A stretch of 64,000 bases of DNA from NCBI RefSeq assembly GCF_004345425.1, contig NZ_SLVP01000007.1, positions 62,001 to 126,000 of the forward strand, in the 5' to 3' direction. The notes below the pieces were generated by a model. The model saw only the letters and a program-made list of their open reading frames with translations, ran no database searches and had not been told where the DNA came from. Source of the stretch: Paenibacillus sp. BK033. GTDB lineage: Bacteria > Bacillota > Bacilli > Paenibacillales > Paenibacillaceae. Positions 59,236 through 64,000 of the stretch are shown here, one piece after another (the stretch's first letter is position 1; each line of letters begins with the position of its first letter). Made by a program: the position numbers and the translations under genes.

Positions 59236-62200
59236 CTACAAGCCTAGCAGCTTGTAGATCACCTTCGCGCTTTCGGCGCGGGTAGTGTAGCCTTGCGGGT
59301 CGAATTGGCCTTGGCCCTTGCCATTGATGAAGCCAAGCTTAACGGCTGCCTCAACGGACGTCTTCGCCCAGTCATGGATAGCGGCGGAATCGGTGAAGGC
59401 ATTGCCTTCCGCGCCGCCTTCCAGTTTCTTGCCGCTCTTTACTTCGTACGCGCGCAAGAGCATAACGGCCATCTCTTCGCGCGTAACGACGGCGTTTGGC
59501 GCAAAGGTTGTAGCGGTACGCCCTTTGATAATGCCCGCTTCTGCCGCCGCTGCAACGCTGTCGGCATACCAGCTGCCGGCTGCTGCATCCGCGAATCCGG
59601 CTGGCTTGGCAGCCTTCAGGCTCATTGCCCGAACAAGCAGCGCGGCAAATTCGGCACGGGTCACGCTGCGTTCCGGGTCAAACCGGTCAGCCGTTACGCC
59701 TGTTACAACATGCTTGGATGCCAGCACCCTGATCATCCCCCAAGCCCAATGCGTCAAAGGTACATCCCCGAATGATTTCGAGTATTCCAATGCCGCGTAT
59801 GTGGAGAAGTGCTGAATCTCTGCCGTCATTGTACCGTCTTCATTTAACGTTCCGCCGACATATTCCAGCTTGCCGTTATCCGCTACGTAATAAATACCGG
59901 TCAGCTTCTTATTAGCTTCGCTATCCAGCTTAAACGCCAGCTTAAGCGGCTCGTCAAACTTGCTTAACACGGCCGATTCCTTGCCATTGCCGTCCACTAG
60001 CGCTAGGCGGAACTCAACTACGGCGGAAGCCGGGTTTAACTCCGTACCATCTGCCGCAGCAGCCTTGTTCAGCAAATCCTGCTCCGCCGCAGCATCAAGC
60101 GGCTTAAGCAGCAGGACAATATGCGAAGCAGCGCTCAACGCAGAGCCACCCGCTTTCTTCGCCAGCTCTTGCAGCATCGCGCTTGGAATAAGCAGCGTCA
60201 AATCTCCCTGCTTCAGCTCCAGCGGCTTGCCGCCCAACAGCTCAGCAGCCCCCGCCGGCAGGAGCACTTCCGTTTTCCCGTCAACCGCAACGGTCACTTT
60301 GCTGTCGCCGGCTTGCTTCACCGCATCCTTCAGCTGCTGCTCGGTTACCGTCACCGAAGAGCTGCCCGGCGTCACTCCGCCGCCGCTGCTTCCGCTGCCG
60401 TTTCCATTGCCGTTGCCGTTACCGCTATCGCCGCCGTCTCTTGTAATGACAAGCTCGATCGTTTTGGTCGCTTGCGAAGCGCGGCCCTTATCCGTGTACC
60501 ATTCCTGTGCCAGCGTATCCGCGCTTGGCTCAATGTGAAGCACAAAGCGGTTCTCACCCGGTTGAAGCGGAAGATTTGGTGCATACACGCTGCCGTAAGC
60601 ATCCATCGCTCCGTCCGCCAACGGCTGATCGTTAATCGTAAAGTCCACGCCATACGGCACATTGGCACGCAGCGTAAACGACTCTTCATCCGTATCATAC
60701 GAAATATTCTCGCCGTAAGAGATACGCGGCATTGTCAAGATCATAGGCATATCAACCCAACGCAGGACGTAATCGTCGACGACCATCGTATTGCCGCCCT
60801 GGTTCTTGATCGTCAGCCTCATATTCGTATCCGTCGAGGAGTAAGCATAGTTGCCGGCATCCACGGTATCGCTTGCCAGGCGGGCATGCGAGGTGAAGGC
60901 CTCCGTCGCCCAGGTGCCGCGGGTATATTTGTACTGAATCGACTTGCCCGCCATCATTTTGAAGCTGTATTCGACTACATCGCGAGTTGTGGCGCCGCTT
61001 GGCACGGTCAGCTTGTTGCCCGCCGAATTCCAGCCGTTCAGATCGCCCGCCAAGTAAATATCGTCCTGAACCGGCGTATAGCTAGGCAAATGAACGCGGA
61101 GCTTTACATCGACCATAACAAGCTTTGGCGTTACCGATTGCTCGCCCGAGAACGCCCGGTTATACGCGCTGTCTACCGCAGCCACTTTGTACGTATAAGC
61201 CTTGTCGTTGCTGACCGTAAAGTCCGCGTAGGACACGGCTGTTTTGGCAGCCGAAGCAATCTTCACAAATCCGGAATCCGCGGTCTTGCGGAAAATCTCG
61301 TAATGATCAACCGTTGTTTCTTCGGCATCCTCCGTCCAGTTCAGCAGAACGCGGTTGGACTCCACCGCAATCTCCGCAAGCACGGGAGCCTTCGGAGCTT
61401 CCGTATCCGAGCCGTCCGCCTGAACCGGCACCGCTTCCTCAGCCGATTCGGCATACGACTCGCCGTTATCCGTGGATACCCTTGCAAAATAAAGGTACGT
61501 GCCGGCTTCCGTCGGTTCGAATGCGGCCCAGTATACTTTCCTGCCGTCTTCCGTATCGGACTTATAGCGAAGCTTCGTATCTTCGGCCGTCGCTTTGCCC
61601 GCGTCGTCTTTATAGAATGCAAGACGTCCAATGACGTTTGGCGCTTCTTTGCCGGCAAGAGCCGCGTTGTCCGTCAGACCAGGGATAGCAATCGTTACTT
61701 CAATGTCGGAAGTCTTATGGCCAACGCCAAGCGTTACTTCCTGCGATTGCTTTGTCACTTCAACGCTGCTGACCGGGAACGACGGCGTTGCCGAGCCATA
61801 CTCGCTGAGCGGGCTTTCCCCGGCTTCCGTCACGGCTGTCACCGTGTAGTAATATTTCTTGCCGTTCACGACATGGGTATCGGTCCAGCTTGCATCCGAC
61901 GGCTCTCCGGCCAGCTGCAGCTGCCCGCCTTCAATCGCCGCGCGGTATACGTTATAACCGGAAGCACCGGCTACCGCATCCCATGTTAAATCCACTTGCC
62001 CATTGCCGCCAGCCGCATGCACATTCGTTACTTGCGGAACTTGAACGAGCTCGGAGGTCGACGTCATCATAAGACCAGTCATCGCTTTTACGGTCAAAGA
62101 TACTTTACCGCCCGTAACCGTTGCTACCGCTTCGCTGCCAAGCTGATCCTCAAGCGTCAGGCCTTCCGGCAGGAAGCCTGCCACATCCGCCTGAATACTC

Positions 62201-64000
62201 ACATCCGAGGAGCCCCGGTTCACGACAACAAGGCCGCCTTGGCTGCCCGTTTTCCGTGCATAGGCAATGACATCGCCCGTATTGTAAGCCGTCTTCAGCT
62301 CTCCGGTGCGGAACACTTCATTGTTGTCGCGCACGGTGCCTGCCTTCTTATACGTATTGAACAAAGACGCATATTTCCCAACCCCGGTATACTCTCCACC
62401 GGATTCCGATACGCGCTCCCAAGGGAAGGCGCGGCGGGAGTCGGGATCCTTTGTACCGGCAAGACCTACCTCATCCCCGTAATAAATCGTTGGCGCGCCC
62501 GGATAACCCATTTGGAAAATCGCCGTCAGCGCCTGCATTTGAAGCGCTTTGTCCGAAGCCTCCGGCGCAATCGCCAAATGCTCCTCTTCCCACTCCGGCT
62601 TATCGTATTTCGTAATCGACCGGATCGTATCGTGCGAGTCGACAAGGTTGAGCATCACTTCCCAAGCCTCGGCCGGGTAATCCTCCCGGATTGACTCCAG
62701 CGCATCGTTGAACTGCTGGGCGTTGCCGCTCAGAATAAAGCTTTGCAGCGCGCCGCGGAAGCGGTAGTTCATCACCGAATCGAACTGGTCCCCAAGCAGG
62801 AACCGCGTTGCTACGCCCCACTCCTCGCCAAGAATGACCGGTTCCGGAATCGTCTCGCCGTTACTGTCCTTGCGGCCTTCCGTCGACTTCACCGCTTCGC
62901 GGAACTTTTGCCAAGTGCCAGCGGATACGTCCGGCGCTACGTCGAGCCGCCACCCGTTAGCCCCCAGCCAGCCCCAGCGCTGCGAGTTCGCCTTCTGCAT
63001 CATGGCGGAAGCTTCTTCATCCGTTTTGCCCGACAGATTATGGCCGATTACGAGATCGCGGTAGCCCTTTACGTTCCATTCATGATTGCCCGGAAGGCCT
63101 TCCGTATCGCCGGCGGCAGGCGTCGGCGCATCAATGACAGGCAAGGAATCGTAGCCCCACCAGCCTTCGTATTTGTAATGGCCGTCTACTTTTTCATTGG
63201 ATACCGTAAACCAGGTTGTAAAATCAAAATCCTCCGGATACGCGTAATGCTTGCCCGTAGCCGGGTTGATCTGAGCGGTAAAGGAGTCAATGACCTGCTG
63301 TTTCGCTGCATCAAGCGCCAAGCCCTCGTCATTCACCATGTCGTATACCTTCGCCCAGAACTCGTAAGCACCGATTTCCGGATACTTCTCATAGCGGTCA
63401 AAATAAATCGAGTCGTCGCCGACATGGTTAAACACGCCGTCAACAATCAGCTTGATTCCCATCTCATGGGCCTTTTTCGCAAACTCGGTAAAAATGCGGT
63501 CGGAAGCTGCCCTTGTCGCTTCGTAATTGAGCCCGGAGGTTGGATCGCCAGGCGTATTGTATACCGGCTCGCCAAACATCGGATCTAAATGCTCGTAGTC
63601 CGTCGCATCGTACTTATGATTCGAGCCGGCCCAGGCCACCGGGTTGAAGTAGATGACGTTTACGCCGATCGACTTCAGGTAGTCAAGCTTCTGCGAAGCC
63701 CCTTGGATATCGCCGCCGTAAAACTCGTTAGTCCATACGCCATCGGATTTCGCATCCGGGAAATAAGGCTTCTGCTCCGGCGATATCCGGTCCGGATTTT
63801 CCGGCGGGGTCGACCATGTTCCTTCCACCTGATCCGGCGTTGGATCATTGGCCACTCCGCCGTCAAAATATTGCAGCTGATAACCGCCCTTCGAAGTCAC
63901 GCCGGCCGTTGCGTTATCCCCTTCTGCGGGACCGCGGTAGCCGTCTTCCGTCTTCGCCCGGTTGTTCTCCTTGTTGCCGTCATAGAAGCGGTCAGGGAAG
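59236..64000 (-). CDS. SLH-anchored GH13 amylase/pullulanase-like enzyme (5' end beyond window)
   Basis: The frame stays open to base 64000 and includes FPDRFYDGN upstream of an internal GTG at 63900, so the true start is outside. GH13 regions: I DGVFNHVGDDS, II GWRLDVAPDV (nucleophile Asp), III ILGEEWG (acid/base Glu), IV LVDSHDTIRS. After it come FN3 domains, a CBM20/48-like starch-binding domain (YLAGDLNGWNSAGNKL), a Gly/Asn linker, a coil region, and three C-terminal SLH repeats (DVPLTHWAWGMIRVLASKHV onward). A cell-surface alpha-glucan hydrolase; pullulanase versus amylase is not decided. Confidence 0.9.
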   Translation of the reverse strand, partial: FPDRFYDGNKENNRAKTEDGYRGPAEGDNATAGVTSKGGYQLQYFDGGVANDPTPDQVEGTWSTPPENPDRISPEQKPYFPDAKSDGVWTNEFYGGDIQGASQKLDYLKSIGVNVIYFNPVAWAGSNHKYDATDYEHLDPMFGEPVYNTPGDPTSGLNYEATRAASDRIFTEFAKKAHEMGIKLIVDGVFNHVGDDSIYFDRYEKYPEIGAYEFWAKVYDMVNDEGLALDAAKQQVIDSFTAQINPATGKHYAYPEDFDFTTWFTVSNEKVDGHYKYEGWWGYDSLPVIDAPTPAAGDTEGLPGNHEWNVKGYRDLVIGHNLSGKTDEEASAMMQKANSQRWGWLGANGWRLDVAPDVSAGTWQKFREAVKSTEGRKDSNGETIPEPVILGEEWGVATRFLLGDQFDSVMNYRFRGALQSFILSGNAQQFNDALESIREDYPAEAWEVMLNLVDSHDTIRSITKYDKPEWEEEHLAIAPEASDKALQMQALTAIFQMGYPGAPTIYYGDEVGLAGTKDPDSRRAFPWERVSESGGEYTGVGKYASLFNTYKKAGTVRDNNEVFRTGELKTAYNTGDVIAYARKTGSQGGLVVVNRGSSDVSIQADVAGFLPEGLTLEDQLGSEAVATVTGGKVSLTVKAMTGLMMTSTSELVQVPQVTNVHAAGGNGQVDLTWDAVAGASGYNVYRAAIEGGQLQLAGEPSDASWTDTHVVNGKKYYYTVTAVTEAGESPLSEYGSATPSFPVSSVEVTKQSQEVTLGVGHKTSDIEVTIAIPGLTDNAALAGKEAPNVIGRLAFYKDDAGKATAEDTKLRYKSDTEDGRKVYWAAFEPTEAGTYLYFARVSTDNGESYAESAEEAVPVQADGSDTEAPKAPVLAEIAVESNRVLLNWTEDAEETTVDHYEIFRKTADSGFVKIASAAKTAVSYADFTVSNDKAYTYKVAAVDSAYNRAFSGEQSVTPKLVMVDVKLRVHLPSYTPVQDDIYLAGDLNGWNSAGNKLTVPSGATTRDVVEYSFKMMAGKSIQYKYTRGTWATEAFTSHARLASDTVDAGNYAYSSTDTNMRLTIKNQGGNTMVVDDYVLRWVDMPMILTMPRISYGENISYDTDEESFTLRANVPYGVDFTINDQPLADGAMDAYGSVYAPNLPLQPGENRFVLHIEPSADTLAQEWYTDKGRASQATKTIELVITRDGGDSGNGNGNGNGSGSSGGGVTPGSSSVTVTEQQLKDAVKQAGDSKVTVAVDGKTEVLLPAGAAELLGGKPLELKQGDLTLLIPSAMLQELAKKAGGSALSAASHIVLLLKPLDAAAEQDLLNKAAAADGTELNPASAVVEFRLALVDGNGKESAVLSKFDEPLKLAFKLDSEANKKLTGIYYVADNGKLEYVGGTLNEDGTMTAEIQHFSTYAALEYSKSFGDVPLTHWAWGMIRVLASKHVVTGVTADRFDPERSVTRAEFAALLVRAMSLKAAKPAGFADAAAGSWYADSVAAAAEAGIIKGRTATTFAPNAVVTREEMAVMLLRAYEVKSGKKLEGGAEGNAFTDSAAIHDWAKTSVEAAVKLGFINGKGQGQFDPQGYTTRAESAKVIYKLLGL

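Noticed and set aside
60121..61989. Plus-strand open frame of 622 codons opposite the GH13 gene
   Set aside because: Arg/His-rich composition with no domain, antisense to the conserved SLH/GH13 protein. A shadow of high G+C third positions.
1..64000. CRISPR arrays, tRNA or rRNA genes
   Set aside because: No regularly spaced repeats with spacers, no tRNA-like cloverleaf with conserved T-arm, and no rRNA sequence were noticed on reading both strands.

Overview
The window looks like chromosomal DNA of a Paenibacillus-type, endospore-forming Firmicute. Support: a KinB/KinD-like sporulation kinase next to a DUF3905 gene, a bacilliredoxin, SLH-anchored surface proteins, a secreted GH13 enzyme with C-terminal SLH repeats, PBSX-like tail genes, GlnR/TnrA-, XylR- and CcpA-type operators, strong AGGAGG ribosome sites and moderate G+C. 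No tRNA, rRNA or CRISPR array was seen.

Layout. 1-11.1 kb is housekeeping and signalling: an AraC regulator, a lipoprotein cytochrome c, a bacilliredoxin-nadE-acpS operon, a sporulation-type histidine kinase with two small spore-type genes, a lipase-like hydrolase, a flavoprotein, a PAS/HTH fusion and a chemoreceptor. 11.3-15.1 kb is a compact export module: tatC and a short TnrA-like regulator on one strand, and a Tat-exported L-amino-acid-oxidase-type flavoenzyme, an exported RidA protein and tatA on the other. GlnR/TnrA-type boxes sit in front of both arms.

15.2-36.9 kb is the xylose locus, xylB-xylA on one side and divergent xylR on the other. A 17-kb contractile phage-tail-like element (18.3-35.4 kb) lies between them. 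It has a repressor with divergent promoters and three operator-like sites, a sigma-like activator, tail terminator, sheath, tube, a frameshifted assembly chaperone, tape measure, hub, baseplate, several fibre genes, holin-like proteins and a GH25 lysozyme. It has no capsid, portal, terminase or integrase, so I read it as a PBSX-related R-type tailocin. Near-identical XylR operators remain on both sides.

36.9-50.7 kb holds a giant secreted multidomain protein translationally coupled to an SLH protein, a GH5 glycosidase, a lactonase-MFS pair, a LytTR-only regulator with a cre box, and an aldose epimerase. 50.7-53.9 kb is a three-gene overlapping operon (PaaK-like ligase, SbnA, SbnB), predicted to make L-2,3-diaminopropionate and activate an acid, with no visible siderophore or NRPS genes. 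54-59 kb has a YheC/D ATP-grasp protein, an orphan ABC ATPase, msrA, an AcuI-type reductase, an O-methyltransferase and a LysR regulator. The window ends inside a very large GH13/starch-binding/SLH protein whose start lies beyond base 64000.
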